NCBI GenBank assembly: GCA_050699635.1 | Contig: JBOHFK010000010.1 | Span: 14,650-78,649 of the forward strand | DNA: 64,000 nt | Source of the DNA: GCA-003244245 sp050699635 | Lineage (GTDB): Bacteria; Actinomycetota; Actinomycetes; Mycobacteriales; Pseudonocardiaceae | Direction of reading: 5' to 3' | In this document: in pieces, positions 54,001 to 57,000 of the stretch | Layout of the letters: every line of letters starts with the position of its first letter | Position numbering within the stretch: the stretch's first letter is position 1 | Position numbers and translations under genes: made by a program | The notes under the pieces: model-generated | Seen by the model: only the letters and a program-made list of their open reading frames with translations | Told to the model about the DNA's origin: nothing | Database searches by the model: none

Positions 54001-57000
54001 ACCGGGCCACTAGCGATATCCAGGCCGGACGCAGCAGCCAACGCGGCCCGCTCCAGCACCGTCCGCCGATCCTCCGACCCCAGATCCAAGAGGTCACACC
54101 GCTCCAGCACCGTACTCGTCTCGGCCGGCGCGATGTCCTGACACCACTCGCCACCCTGCTGGGAGAAACGCATCCGCAACGCGGGGTGATGCGCTACCAC
54201 CGCATCCATCGCGGTAGACAACGCGTCCACATCGAGGTCTTCAGTCAGCTCAACAACAAAGGACTGATTGAAATACGGCGACGCCCCATACGTCGCGAAG
54301 AACCACCGCTGAATCGGCGTCAACGGTGCCGGACCAGCAACCACCACCTCATCCGCCAGCTCAGATGCCAGGCCCACGTCCACGCTCGCGACAAGCTCAG
54401 CGATAGTCTGGTGGAAGAAGATATCCTTGGTGCTCAGCCGCACCGCAGCCCGGCGGGCCCGGGACACCACCTGAATACTCAGAATCGAGTCCCCACCCAG
54501 CTCAAAGAAATTATCGTGGACTCCGACCCGCTCCACACCCAGCACACCAGCCCATACCTCGGCCAACACCCGCTCAGCGGCGGTCCGTGGTGCCACGAAC
54601 CCCGTCACCGGTTCAGCGATCTCATCTGGCGCGGCTAACGCCTTCCGATCCACCTTCCCCGTCGGGCCCAGCGGCAACGTCTCCAACATCACGAACACCG
54701 CCGGCACCATGTAATCCGGCAGCACCTCACCGAGATGGGCCCGCAACTCCGCCACCGCCGGGACGCGCCCGGTGGCAGCGACCACATACCCCACCAGACG
54801 CTTCACCCCAGGCTGGTCCTCCCGGGCGGCCACCACACCCTGGGCCACCCCCGGATGAGCCCGCAACACCGACTCGATCTCGCCCAGCTCAACCCGGAAC
54901 CCGCGGATCTTCACCTGCTCATCGGCCCGCCCCAGATATACCAGCTGCCCGCCCGGACCCCAGCGCACCAGATCCCCACTGCGATACATCCGATCACCCG
55001 GCACACCAAACGGGCTCGCGACGAACCGGGCCGCGGTCAGCCCAGGACGGCGCCAGTAACCCCGGGCCAGCCCCGCCCCAGCGATATACAGCTCCCCTAC
55101 CACCCCCACCGGAGCCGGCCGCAACAGCCCATCCAGCACATACACCCGGACGTTATCCAGCGGATACCCAATCGGCACCACCTCAGGCACCGGCTGATCC
55201 GCCCCCATCCGGTACGCGCTGGCGAACGTCGTGGTCTCGGTGGGCCCATAACCATCCACCACCACCACATCCGGGCACGCCCCCAGGACCTGCCGCACCG
55301 CCGCCGCGGGCACCGCATCGCCGCCAGTCCAGACCTCACAGATCCCCGCCAGGCACTCCGGTGCCTCCTGAGCAACCAGCCGGAACAGCCCCGCGGTGAG
55401 CCACAGTCCCGTTACCCCGTGCTGGGTGATCATCCTGCGCAGAACCTCGGCGTCCACCTCGGCCGGCGGCGCGACCACCACCTGGCCACCATGCAGCAAC
55501 GGCACCCACACCTCATAAGTCGAGGCATCAAACGCCGCCGGTGAGTGCAACAACACCCGCTCATGCCCGCCACCAGCAAAACATCGGGCAAAAGCCAACG
55601 CGACCACATCCCGATGCCGCACCGCGACACCCTTCGGCACACCAGTCGACCCGGAGGTGTACATGACATACGCCACCTGCTCAGGGTCGACGACCGCAAC
55701 GGGAGCAGACTCCGGCGCATCCACCAACGAGGGATCGCTCACCAACACGATCCGCCCGGCACAAGCGTCATGAGCCGTGGCTGACCACGCCTCATCAGTG
55801 ATCAGGACCGAGACCCCGGCATCGGCCAACAACTGGCTCATCCGGCTCACCGGAGCACGCACATCCACCGGCAAGTAGGCGCCACCGGCCTTCACCACTG
55901 CCAACTCAGCAACAACGAAGTCCACCGAACGTCCCAGCAGCACACCTACCGGTTGCTCTCCGCCCACACCCTCGCTGACCAGCCGATGAGCCAGTCTGTT
56001 AGCCCGCTCATCTAGCTCCCGGTACGAGAGACACGCATTCCCGCACACCACTGCCACCGCATCCGGCGTCCGCGCCACCTGTGCAGCGAACAACCCCGGC
56101 AGAGTGTCCTCCGGCACCGGCCAATCAGCACCATTCCACTCCACCAGCAACTGATCCCGCTCCCCAGCAGTCAATAGTGGCAACTGCGCCACTGGCTGAT
56201 CAGGATCAACCGCAATACCACCCAACAACACCAGCAAATGCCCAGCCATCCGCTCAACAGTGGCGGCATCAAACAAATCAGTGTTATAGATCAATGCACC
56301 ATGCAGCTCGCCGGCAACTACCTGGAATTCGCAGGTGAGGTCGAAGTTCGCGGGCTGACCGGAGACGTCCACAGCCTCGATGCTCAGTTCGGCGAAGGCC
56401 GCCGCGCTGCGCTGCTCGCTGTTGAGCAGCACCATGACGTCAAACAGCGGGTTGCGGCTAACATCTCGCTCCGCGTGCACCGCGTCGACCAGTCGCTCGA
56501 AGGGCACCTCCTGGTGAGCAAAGGCGTCCAGCACGGTCTGGCGAACGGTGCCGAGAAACGCGGTGAAACTCTGGGTCTGGTCAACCGGGGCGCGCAGCAC
56601 GAGGGTATTGACGAAGAACCCGACCAGCCGCTCCAGCTCCGGTCGGCTGCGGCCGGAGACGACCGTGCCCACGGCGATGTCGTCCTGTCCCGACCAGCGG
56701 GCAAACAGTACCTGGCAGGCAGCCACCAGCACGGTGAACAGGGTGGTGTCCCGGGCGCGGGCGAGCTCACCGAGCCGGGCGCTGACCTCGGGCGGCAGCA
56801 CGAACTCGGCCACCGCGCCGGAGGAGGTGTGCACCTGTGGCCGGGGTCGATCGGTCGGCAGCTCCAGCGGGGAGATACCCGCCAGCTGCTGGGTCCAGTA
56901 GTCCAACCCACTGACGAGCGCCGGCCCGGCCAGCCGGTTGCGTTGCCAGCAGGCAAAATCGGCGTACTGCACCGGCAGCTCCGGTAGCCCCGCAGCCCGC